NCBI RefSeq assembly: GCF_014207445.1
Contig: NZ_JACHEM010000007.1
Location: 186,001-250,000, forward strand
Direction: 5' to 3'
From: Streptomyces candidus
GTDB lineage: Bacteria > Actinomycetota > Actinomycetes > Streptomycetales > Streptomycetaceae
Length of the DNA: 64,000 bases
The translations under genes were made by a program, and so were the position numbers. Position 1 is the stretch's first letter; every line of letters begins with the position of its first letter. Positions 18,646 through 26,354 of the stretch are shown here, one piece after another. The notes below the pieces were generated by a model. It did no database searches and had not been told where the DNA came from. It saw nothing but the letters and a program-made list of their open reading frames with translations.

Positions 18646-19224
18646 ATGACCACGGCTCTCCGACTCGCAGAGATCACCCCCGACACCCTCACGGGCGCGC
18701 TCGGGATCGAGGTAGCCGCCGAGCAGGCGCACCTCGTGGCTCCCGTCGTGAAGTCCCTCGCCGAGGCGTACGTGCATCAGGAACAGGCCTGGCCCCGGCT
18801 GGTCCTCGACGGTGACCGTCCCGTCGCCTTCCTCATGGCCTTCTTCGACGTCGACTTCGCCGGGGCCGAAGCGGGCGGGGACGCGACAGACGACGAGGGA
18901 TCAGTCGGTGGCGGCGCGGCCGGCGTCTCGGTGGACAGCGTGGGGAGGGCCGGGGACGGGCCCGCGGGTGCCGTCCCGGACCTGCGTTCCGGGCTGTGGC
19001 GTCTCAACGTCGCCGCCGGCGAGCAGGGCCGGGGCTGCGGCCGGTTCGCCGTCGAAGCCGTCGCCGCCGAGATCCGCCGACGGGGCGGCACCCGCCTCAC
19101 CGCCACCTGGCACCCGGGTGAGGACGGGCCGCAGGGCTTCTACCAAAGGCTCGGTTTCCGGCTGACCGGGGAGACGAGCGAGGACGAGGTGGTGGGGGAG
19201 CTCGGCCTGGCGCAGTACGGCTGA
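18646..19224 (+). CDS. GNAT-family N-acetyltransferase with internal linker
   Basis: A 192-residue GCN5-related acetyltransferase. The acetyl-CoA-binding motif is EQGRGCGRFAVEAVA (about residues 125-139) and FYQRLGFRLTGE is the C-terminal motif. The order of strands resembles spermine/spermidine-type acetyltransferases. A 40-residue Gly/Asp/Ser-rich insertion (residues about 74-113) breaks the fold between beta4 and the CoA motif, unusual for the family and probably a flexible loop. Substrate unknown. It converges with the MFS gene (3-base gap). Confidence 0.8.
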   Translation: MTTALRLAEITPDTLTGALGIEVAAEQAHLVAPVVKSLAEAYVHQEQAWPRLVLDGDRPVAFLMAFFDVDFAGAEAGGDATDDEGSVGGGAAGVSVDSVGRAGDGPAGAVPDLRSGLWRLNVAAGEQGRGCGRFAVEAVAAEIRRRGGTRLTATWHPGEDGPQGFYQRLGFRLTGETSEDEVVGELGLAQYG

Positions 19225-19227
19225 CCG

Positions 19228-20547
19228 TCAGCCCCCCGTCAGGGACGCGGCGTGTGGCGCGGCGGCGGACCGCGCTGCCGGGCGCCGTATCCACAACAGG
19301 GCCCCCGCCAGCACAGCCGTACCGCCGACGAGCCAGGGCAGGGGCCCGGTGGGGAGCCCGCTGATGGCCAGGCCGCCGGTCGCGGCCGTCAGCTGGAGGG
19401 CGAGCGACTGCACGGACAGAGCGGTGGCCCGCCGGCCCCTTTCCACCCGCCGGTGCAGCAGGTCGTTCTCGTTGGGCCCGACCGCGCCGATCCCCAGATA
19501 GAACAGGACGAACCCGCTCACCGCGAGCACCTGCGGCAGCGGCCGCGACGACGTCGCGGTGACCGCGAGCAGCAGCAGGCCGCCGCCGCTCACCCCCAGG
19601 GCCGCCGCCACCGCACGCTCGCCGCCGCGCGCCAGACGGGCGGCGAGCGGCGCGAGGGCACTGCCGAGTCCCGACATCGCGAACCCCGCACAGGACAGCG
19701 CGGCGAAGACCACCGCACCCGTCTCCGGCGAACCCGCGAGCCGGGCGGTGCGCCCCGGCGAGAGCAGCTCGATCACGGCGAACGCCACCCCGGCCGCACC
19801 GGCGGTCAGCAGCACCCGCCGCACGGTCGCGTCGACGGCCCCCAGCCGCAGCCCGCCGCCGATCGTCGAGGGAACCCCCCGCAGGACACCGCGCAGGGTG
19901 GCCCGTTCGCGGGGCGGCTCGCGGAGCGCGGACAGGACGTACAGCACGAAGGCGATGCTGACGGTCGCGGCGAGCAGCGCGGGGACGGACAGCGGCAGCA
20001 CCAGGTGGCCGGTGGCCGCGCGCACCCGCTCGTCGAGAGCGGGAACGAGTCCCAGCAGCCAGGGAATCGCCCCGCCGCCCAGGGTGCCGACCGCCAGCGC
20101 GGCGGACATCGCGGTTCCGCCGCGGGCCAGGCCGGTGCGCAGGTCGGCGTCCGGGCCCGCGTGGGCCTGCACGGTGTCCACGTACCAGGCCTCGGCCGAC
20201 CCGCTGGACAGGGCCCGGCCCGCGCCCATCAGGCCCATGCCCAGGGCGAGCGAGGCCTGCGTGGAGCCCAGGCCCAGGAGGGTGAAGGCGACGGCGTTGA
20301 GCGCCCCAGCGGCGGCCAGGACGGGGCGTCGGCCCAGCACGTCGGAGAGCCCGCCGGTGGGCAGCTCCAGCGCGGCTGCGGTGAGCGAATGAGCGGCGAA
20401 GCAGGCGGCCACGGCCGTCAGGCTCAGCCCGCGCTCGGTGAAGAGCAGGACGCCGGGTGCCATCGCCAGCCCGATCGGCAGCCAGAAGAGGCCGCTGACG
20501 ACCACGTAGCGACGTCGCGCGCTGCGGAGTACGGTCTCCCCGCTCAT
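19228..20547 (-). CDS. MFS transporter
   Basis: A 439-residue major facilitator with about 12 hydrophobic helices. Motif A is GGLSDVLGRRPVL after TM2, as in drug/H+ antiporters, and a second LARGGERA loop separates the halves. It probably exports a toxic compound, the usual role of MFS genes cotranscribed with an ArsR-type repressor. Its ATG overlaps the regulator stop in an ATGA junction, so the two form one operon. The substrate is not predictable. Confidence 0.87.
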   Translation of the reverse strand: MSGETVLRSARRRYVVVSGLFWLPIGLAMAPGVLLFTERGLSLTAVAACFAAHSLTAAALELPTGGLSDVLGRRPVLAAAGALNAVAFTLLGLGSTQASLALGMGLMGAGRALSSGSAEAWYVDTVQAHAGPDADLRTGLARGGTAMSAALAVGTLGGGAIPWLLGLVPALDERVRAATGHLVLPLSVPALLAATVSIAFVLYVLSALREPPRERATLRGVLRGVPSTIGGGLRLGAVDATVRRVLLTAGAAGVAFAVIELLSPGRTARLAGSPETGAVVFAALSCAGFAMSGLGSALAPLAARLARGGERAVAAALGVSGGGLLLLAVTATSSRPLPQVLAVSGFVLFYLGIGAVGPNENDLLHRRVERGRRATALSVQSLALQLTAATGGLAISGLPTGPLPWLVGGTAVLAGALLWIRRPAARSAAAPHAASLTGG

Positions 20548-21188
20548 GGCGCGCCCTCAGACAGGGCCGAAGTGTCCTCGTCCTTGGGCGAGTTGCCGGA
20601 GGCCCGGGGCAGGGCTGCCAGAATGAGAGTGACCCGCTCGGCGCGCGGGTCCGCCTCGTCGCGGACCGCCAGCTCCGCCGCTTTGTCCTGGATCGCCTGC
20701 CGCAGTTCGCCGAGCGACTCGGGTGTCAGCCGCGGCATGCTGTCCTCGACGCCGGACGGTTCCACCCATTGCGGGCCGATCCGGCCCGTGGCCAGGTCCT
20801 CCTCGTACTGGACGAGGGCGCGTTCCAGGTGCTCCACCTGCGCCCTGCGAATGGCGTCGAGGAAGGCGCGGCTGTGCGGAGTGGCGCGCATCTCCTCGTT
20901 GTTCCAGGAGGTCAGGGCGTGCACGGCCCTCCAGCGCCGCTCCCGGCCGTCCCGGTGCTCGGCCTCCGCGACGAAGGCGTACTTCGCCAGCACCCGCAGG
21001 TGATAGCTGGCGGACGCCGAGGACTCCCCGGTCCGGGTGGCGAGTTCGCTCGCGGTGGCCGGGCCGTGCTGCCGGAGCAGCCCGAGCAGTTCGATGCGCA
21101 GGGGGTGGGTGAGGGCCTTGAGGGCGGCCGCGTCGCGTTCGGGATCGAGAACGCGATTGCCCTGTGGTGAAAGGTCGCGCTGGTTCAT
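20544..21188 (-). CDS. ArsR/HTH_20-type transcriptional regulator
   Basis: A 214-residue regulator with an N-terminal winged helix (LKALTHPLRIELLGLLRQHGPATASELA then ESSASASYHLRVLAKYAFV) of the ArsR-like DUF5937/HTH_20 type. No metal-ligand cysteines are present, so it is unlikely to be a metal sensor. The C-terminal half has the Streptomyces-typical WNNEEMRATPHSRAF segment and probably binds a ligand. It precedes and overlaps the MFS gene and probably represses the pair. The ATG at 21188 lacks a ribosome-binding site, and a TACGCT -10-like element ends 7 bases before it, suggesting a leaderless mRNA. Confidence 0.82.
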   Translation of the reverse strand: MNQRDLSPQGNRVLDPERDAAALKALTHPLRIELLGLLRQHGPATASELATRTGESSASASYHLRVLAKYAFVAEAEHRDGRERRWRAVHALTSWNNEEMRATPHSRAFLDAIRRAQVEHLERALVQYEEDLATGRIGPQWVEPSGVEDSMPRLTPESLGELRQAIQDKAAELAVRDEADPRAERVTLILAALPRASGNSPKDEDTSALSEGAP

Positions 21189-21194
21189 GGCGGG

Positions 21195-21262
21195 GAGCGT
21201 AGAACGCCCGACGCCCTTCCCCAAAGAACTTTTGCAAAATTACTTTGCGGAATCTTCGCCGG
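21195..21262 (-). promoter_or_regulatory. Putative leaderless promoter and AT-rich operator of the ArsR-MFS operon
   Basis: On the minus strand TTGGGG, 17 bases, then TACGCT ends 7 bases before the ATG at 21188. Directly upstream, an AT-rich stretch (about 21222-21250) with repeated ACTTTTGC / ACTTTGCG elements stands out in this GC-rich DNA and may be the repressor site. The -35 match is poor. Confidence 0.3.
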
Positions 21263-21396
21263 AGTGCGGGCGTGCCCGGAGCGAAGGGCGCAGCGCACGG
21301 GTGCCGGGCCCCGCACACAAAGTCGCCCCGACACCTCCGCCTCCCGTTCGCTCTTTCGACGCCCGCCCCACCGCCGTGATGTGGGAGAACGCTGCC

Positions 21397-22650
21397 ATGT
21401 GCGATGACGATCCGATACCGCCGCGGGCGGACCTGACCGAAGAGCAGTGGCTGCGCGCCGAACCGGATCCGGCCACGGGGCCGACCGGCGACCGGGTACG
21501 CACCATGAGCGCAGTCCGCAGACGCGCACTGCTGGGCGGTGCGGTCGCCGGGGCCGCCCTTGCCGTGCTCCCGGGCGGCGGCACCGCCGAGGCACGCACC
21601 CGCCGGGCCGTATCAGCCGGCGCCCACCAGCCCGTTCGCGCGGACAAGTTCCCCTTCCCGCAACACGCGAATGCCGACGGCGAGTTCGCGGTGCTCGTCA
21701 CCGGTGACGCGGGCACCGGCGGGGAGTCCCAGCACGCCGTGGCCGCCGCCGCGCGCCAGGTCTGCCGCACGGAAGGCATCGGGCTGGCCGTGGGGCTCGG
21801 CGACAACATCTACGAGAACGGCCCGGAGTCCGAACACGACTCGGAGTTCCGGACGAAGTTCGAGGAACCCAACACCGGTATCGACGTGCCGTGGCTGATG
21901 GTCCTCGGCAACCACGACTGCTCCGGGCTGATCCCCGGCAGCGGGGGCGACCCCTCGCGCGGCGACCGCGAGGTCTCGTACGCCGCATTCTCCCGCCGCT
22001 GGTACATGCCGAGCCGGTACTACCGCGCCGCGCTCCCCGCGGGCGGTGCGGACCCGGTCGTCGAGTTCTTCGCGCTGGACACCAACCCGGTCGCCTCCAC
22101 CGTCGCCCAGGCCGACCCGTACTACCGCTGGGACGGCCCGTACATGAAGGCCCAACGTGCCTGGCTGGACGACGCGTTGGCCACGTCGAGGGCCCGCTGG
22201 AAGGTCGTCCTCGGGCACCACCCGTACCTCAACAACGGCAAGCACGGCAGCGCCGGCTCCTACGACGGCTTTCTCGTCGGGCACTACACACGCGGCATCC
22301 ACCTCAAGGAGCTGTACGAGGAAGTGGTGTGCGGCAGAGCCGACCTCATCCTCTCCGGGCACGACCACACCCTCCAGCTCCTGGAACCCACCGCCCGCAC
22401 CGCCGGTACGCGGCAGATCGTCTGCGGAGCGTTCGCCAAGTCCGGTGACGGACGGGCACGTTCCAGCCATCCGGCGGCCTGGCAGAACTTCTCCGACCAC
22501 GGCTTCATGGTCCTCAGGGTCTCCCAGGAGGCGATGACCGTGGACGCGTACACCGTCGACGTCCCCACCCGCACCGCACGCCTCGCCCACCGCACCCGGA
22601 CCTCCACCCCACTGGGTGCGGACAGCCGGGAGAAGGCAGCCCTGGGGTAG
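21397..22650 (+). CDS. Tat-exported metallophosphoesterase (purple acid phosphatase-like)
   Basis: A 417-residue enzyme. The N terminus has a cytoplasmic 35-residue stretch, then a twin-arginine signal (VRRRALLGGAVAGAALAVLPGG, residues 46-67). The calcineurin-like domain shows GDAGTGG, GDNIYENG, GNHDC, GHHPY and SGHDHTLQ in the order seen in tartrate-resistant acid phosphatases, and all expected metal-binding positions are present. It probably releases phosphate from organic phosphoesters outside the cell. The ATG at 21397 has GGGAGA 8 bases upstream. It diverges from the ArsR-MFS operon across about 200 bases; no PHO-box repeat was obvious. Confidence 0.86.
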   Translation: MCDDDPIPPRADLTEEQWLRAEPDPATGPTGDRVRTMSAVRRRALLGGAVAGAALAVLPGGGTAEARTRRAVSAGAHQPVRADKFPFPQHANADGEFAVLVTGDAGTGGESQHAVAAAARQVCRTEGIGLAVGLGDNIYENGPESEHDSEFRTKFEEPNTGIDVPWLMVLGNHDCSGLIPGSGGDPSRGDREVSYAAFSRRWYMPSRYYRAALPAGGADPVVEFFALDTNPVASTVAQADPYYRWDGPYMKAQRAWLDDALATSRARWKVVLGHHPYLNNGKHGSAGSYDGFLVGHYTRGIHLKELYEEVVCGRADLILSGHDHTLQLLEPTARTAGTRQIVCGAFAKSGDGRARSSHPAAWQNFSDHGFMVLRVSQEAMTVDAYTVDVPTRTARLAHRTRTSTPLGADSREKAALG

Positions 22651-22904
22651 CGGCGCCCGCCGGTGCTCTTCGGTACGTCTGTGCGGAACGTGGCCGGCGG
22701 CGGTGTCCGTGCACGTACAGTCCGCCGAAAAGTCGATCCGCGAGTGGCAGGCGTGCCCTCGCCCCAGACGGATCAGGGCCGCCTTCCCGAAAACTCCTGC
22801 CCGCACGCCGCGACGCGCAGCAGTAGTAGAATCGTCCTTCTTCGCTCCTCGCCCCGTCGATGCGCGTTCCGCGTCCGTGCCGCAACGCTTTCGAGGAGTC
22901 CGCG

Positions 22905-24092
22905 ATGTCCGCGACCACGCCCGCCCACCTGCCCGGCGCAATGCCCGCGGTCGTCGAGTGGCAGGAGGGCAGTACCTCCCGTACCGCCCTCTGGCACTCC
23001 GAGAACTCCACCCCCGCACCCCGCAGGGCAGTGGCGGCCGACGACCGCACCAAGGCCGACGCCGCGCACCGCCTGGCCTGCGAAGGTACCGCTCTGCTGT
23101 GGCGCGGCGACTACCACAACGCCCGTCGGCTCCTTGAGGCGATGGGCCGCCGCATCGACCGCAAACCCACCAAACGCTCTTCCTCCGCCGCCTCCGACGC
23201 GCCGACGCCCGCCGAGGCCTTCCACCGGCACCGCCGCGCCCGCGCCCACCGCGCCCGGGTCCTCGGCCACCTTCTCGTCCTCCTCGACGGCGAACACCGG
23301 CTCGCGCTGCGCCGGGCCCCCGACGTGCAGCAGGCGTGCACGGAGGCCTACGGCCCGCCGCAGGCGCCCACCGCGATCTCCCTGACGGAACTCCTCGGCG
23401 TGATCGGCGCTCAGCAGTGGCGCGAGAAAGGCGTGGACGTACCGGCCCTCGGGGATCGCATCCACCCGCACTACGGGGTGTTCTCCCCGGTCAGGGGCGA
23501 GTACGTCGACCTGGTCGCCCGCGCCCCCCTGCCCGCTCCGGGCGACCGCCCCCTCACCGCCTTCGACCTCGGGACCGGCACCGGAGTCCTCGCGGCCCTC
23601 CTCGCGCGCCGGGGTGTCGCCCGCACCGTCGCCACGGACATCAGCCCGCGCGCCCTGGCCTGCGCCCGCGACAACATCGACCGGTTGCGCCTTTCCGACC
23701 GCGTCGACGTCACCACTGCCCCGTCGCTCTTCCCGGACGCCCGTGCCGACCTGGTGGTCTGCAACCCGCCCTGGATCCCGGCGCGCCCCACCTCCGCCGT
23801 GGAACAGGGCGTCTACGACCCGGGGAGCACCATGCTCCACGACTTCCTGAACGGGCTGAGCGCCCACCTGAACCCCGGCGGCGAAGGCTGGCTCGTCCTC
23901 TCCGACCTGGCCGAACATCTCGGCCTGCGCACCCGCGGCGAACTCCTCGCCGCCGTCGAATCCGCCGGACTGCGCGTCCGCGACCGACTCGACACCAGCC
24001 CCCGCCACCCCCGCACCAGGGACACCACCGATCCCCTCCACCGGGCGCGCGCCGCGGAGACCACCTCGCTGTGGCGTCTGACGCCTGCCTGA
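22905..24092 (+). CDS. HemK/PrmC-like SAM-dependent methyltransferase
   Basis: A 395-residue protein with a class I methyltransferase domain in its C-terminal half. The SAM motif is FDLGTGTGVLAALLA, with ATDISPRALACARDN as the acidic post-I motif and the catalytic NPPW (CNPPWIPARPT) characteristic of N-methylating HemK/PrmB/RlmG-type enzymes. The N-terminal 180 residues form a helical substrate domain with ISLTELLGVIGAQQW and RIHPHYGVFSP. It may methylate a glutamine, a guanine or a small molecule. The ATG has GAGGAG 6 bases upstream. It converges with the serine hydrolase. Confidence 0.82.
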   Translation: MSATTPAHLPGAMPAVVEWQEGSTSRTALWHSENSTPAPRRAVAADDRTKADAAHRLACEGTALLWRGDYHNARRLLEAMGRRIDRKPTKRSSSAASDAPTPAEAFHRHRRARAHRARVLGHLLVLLDGEHRLALRRAPDVQQACTEAYGPPQAPTAISLTELLGVIGAQQWREKGVDVPALGDRIHPHYGVFSPVRGEYVDLVARAPLPAPGDRPLTAFDLGTGTGVLAALLARRGVARTVATDISPRALACARDNIDRLRLSDRVDVTTAPSLFPDARADLVVCNPPWIPARPTSAVEQGVYDPGSTMLHDFLNGLSAHLNPGGEGWLVLSDLAEHLGLRTRGELLAAVESAGLRVRDRLDTSPRHPRTRDTTDPLHRARAAETTSLWRLTPA

Positions 24093-24120
24093 CCGCAACG
24101 GCCGCGGACCGGGCCCGGGG

Positions 24121-25200
24121 TCAGTCCTCGCCGAACACGAGGCGCGCACCGAGGACATCGACGTCGTGGTCCGTGTTCGACAGCACAGCCACGGCACACC
24201 CCCGCGCCCGGTGGAAGCCGACGAAGGAACGGGAACCTCCTGTCGCCCCGTTGTGCCAGGTCATTGCCTCGCCGTCCCGGTTCAGGGTCATCCAGCCGAG
24301 GCCGATCCGGTTCGGCCCGTCCGCCTCGTGACGCGGGAGTGCGGCAGCCGCACCGGGGGCGCTGCCGTCGAGCAGGGCGGCGAGGAGCCGTGCGAGATCC
24401 CGAGCCGTCGACCACACGCCGATCCCGGCGGGTGCGTATCCCGCCGAGACCCACGGCGCGACCCTACGGCCGTCCTGCGCATGCGGCACGGCGCACGAGG
24501 CGGTGAGCGGATCGGCCGGGTTCTCCCGTACCCACGTCGATGCCATGCCGAGCGGAGCGAGCAACTCGCGTTCCAGCAGAACCGGATAGCGGTCCGCGGC
24601 GGTTCCGCCCGAGGCCCCGGTGAGCACATGGCCCAGTAGGGCCGCCCCCAGGTTCGAGTACGCGAAGCTGCCGCGCGGACCCGTGGGCGCGACGGCTCTC
24701 GCGCCCGCGAGGAACTTCTCCAGCCCCAGACCCCGGTACGGATCCCGGCCCCTCAGGATGGTGAGCGCGTCCCGCAGGTTGCCCAGCACGGGGATGCGCC
24801 GGTGCAGCCGCGGTAATCCCGAGCGGTGCGAGGCGAGTTCGTCCAGGGTGACCGAAGCCGTCTCGGCGTTCGCGAACCCGGGACCCGCCGACAGCGTGGA
24901 CACCGGCTGCTGCAGGGACACCGCCCCGGCGTCGACGCGTGCGGCGAGCAGCATGCCGGTGAGGACCTTGGTGACCGACCCGATCTCGAACGCCGTGTCG
25001 GCGGTCGCGGGACCGGACGTGTCGGCGCGGTCCGCGCCCAGCCCCGCGAAGCGTATGCCGTCGGAGTCCAGCAGCGCCACGGACAGGGTGTGGAAGCTGC
25101 CGGCCGCCCCCGCCGCCCGCCGGACGCGTTCCGCCAACTCCGGATCTCCGCTCTCCCGTTCAGGAGCCCATCGGACTGCCTGGTCCCCGGTGTCCTTCAT
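24121..25200 (-). CDS. Beta-lactamase-class C-like serine hydrolase
   Basis: A 359-residue serine hydrolase of the beta-lactamase/PBP (class C, EstB) fold. The three motifs are SVTK (SxxK, about residue 74), YSN (AYSNLGAALLG) and HNG (MTWHNGATGG). LASHRSGLPRLHRRIP is the common segment after the first helix. No signal peptide is seen, so it is probably cytoplasmic and more likely an esterase or peptidase than a drug-resistance enzyme. It stands alone, converging with the methyltransferase and divergent from the ATP-grasp gene. Confidence 0.82.
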   Translation of the reverse strand: MKDTGDQAVRWAPERESGDPELAERVRRAAGAAGSFHTLSVALLDSDGIRFAGLGADRADTSGPATADTAFEIGSVTKVLTGMLLAARVDAGAVSLQQPVSTLSAGPGFANAETASVTLDELASHRSGLPRLHRRIPVLGNLRDALTILRGRDPYRGLGLEKFLAGARAVAPTGPRGSFAYSNLGAALLGHVLTGASGGTAADRYPVLLERELLAPLGMASTWVRENPADPLTASCAVPHAQDGRRVAPWVSAGYAPAGIGVWSTARDLARLLAALLDGSAPGAAAALPRHEADGPNRIGLGWMTLNRDGEAMTWHNGATGGSRSFVGFHRARGCAVAVLSNTDHDVDVLGARLVFGED

Positions 25201-25475
25201 GTGTGCGCACTCCTCGCGTCAGAGATCGGTTGGATCATCCTCACTCACGACGTACGGGGGCTTTCGGGCGGGCCAATACGTACCGGGTAGAGGCAGTTGG
25301 CTGTTGCGCCCGGGACGGCACTCGCCCCGGGCCGCGAACCGTCCTCCTGGCCAACACCCCGCACGCCGGCGATCCCAGCTCCTGAGGCTTGCCTCCAGGG
25401 GAAGGCCGAACCCCCCCCGGACGGCGGGACGCCCCACCCCGTTACGGTGCTCTTTTACCACCGAGGAGTTCCGCA

Positions 25476-26324
25476 GTGCCCAGCCGCCCCGGCCCCCGCC
25501 CCCGCCTGCTCTACGTCACCGACCTCGCCTACCAGGCCCGCGGGCGGCGCTACTGCGACGAGGACATCCACCTGTCCGGCCGGCTGCGCGAGGACTTCGA
25601 CCTCGCGCTGTGCCACCCGCTGGACGCCGCTGGGCTGATGGGTGGCTTCGATGCGGTCGTGGTCCGCAACAGCGGCCCCGTCCTGCACTACCAGCAGGCG
25701 TACGAAGCATTCCGCGCCCGCGCCCTGCACGAGGGGACGCGCGTCTACAACCCGCTGAACGGGCGCGCCGACATGGCGGGCAAGCAGTACCTGCTCGATC
25801 TCCCCCGGTCCGGATTCCCGGCCATCCCCACCGTCGACCGCGCCGAGGACCTGCACACGCTGCCCGCCGCCGACCTGTACGCGGTCAAGCCCAAGACCGG
25901 GGCGGACTCGGTGGGTCTGCGGTTCCTGCCGTACGAGAGCCTCGCCGCCCTCGATGGCCTCGCCGACGGCGACCTCCTCGTCCAGCCGTGCGTCGACTTC
26001 CGTCACGAGGTGTCCTTCGTCTACGTCGACGACGTCTTCCAGTACGCCCTGTACGCCCCGCACCCGGACCGCCGCTGGGTGCTGGAGCCGTACGAGCCCA
26101 CCGCGGCCGACCTCGACTTCGCGCGGCGCTTCATCGACTGGAACACCCTCGACCACGGCATCCAGCGCGTCGACGCCTGCCGCACCCGGGACGGGGAACT
26201 CCTCCTGGTCGAACTGGAGGATCTCAACCCGTACCTGTCCCTGGACAGGCTCCCCGACGACGCGGCCCGCGAGAGCTTCGCAGCCGCTCTGACCCGCTCC
26301 CTGGACCGCTTCCTCACCGGGTGA
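25476..26324 (+). CDS. ATP-grasp-like ligase
   Basis: A 282-residue protein with features of the ATP-grasp fold: RVYNPLNGRADMAGKQYLLDL (start of the central domain), LYAVKPKTGADSVGL (nucleotide-binding lysine and loop), LLVQPCVDFRHEVSFVYV (hinge and strand), and ELLLVELEDLNPYLSLD, comparable to the Mg2+-binding ExN motif. Such enzymes join a carboxylate to an amine or thiol using ATP. No partner enzyme lies next to it, so the substrate is unknown. The start is the GTG at 25476, with GAGGAG 7 bases upstream; a longer frame upstream is Pro/Arg-rich and rejected. Confidence 0.72.
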   Translation: MPSRPGPRPRLLYVTDLAYQARGRRYCDEDIHLSGRLREDFDLALCHPLDAAGLMGGFDAVVVRNSGPVLHYQQAYEAFRARALHEGTRVYNPLNGRADMAGKQYLLDLPRSGFPAIPTVDRAEDLHTLPAADLYAVKPKTGADSVGLRFLPYESLAALDGLADGDLLVQPCVDFRHEVSFVYVDDVFQYALYAPHPDRRWVLEPYEPTAADLDFARRFIDWNTLDHGIQRVDACRTRDGELLLVELEDLNPYLSLDRLPDDAARESFAAALTRSLDRFLTG

Positions 26325-26354
26325 CCGCCCAACCCCCACGCCCGGTGTGGGTGT

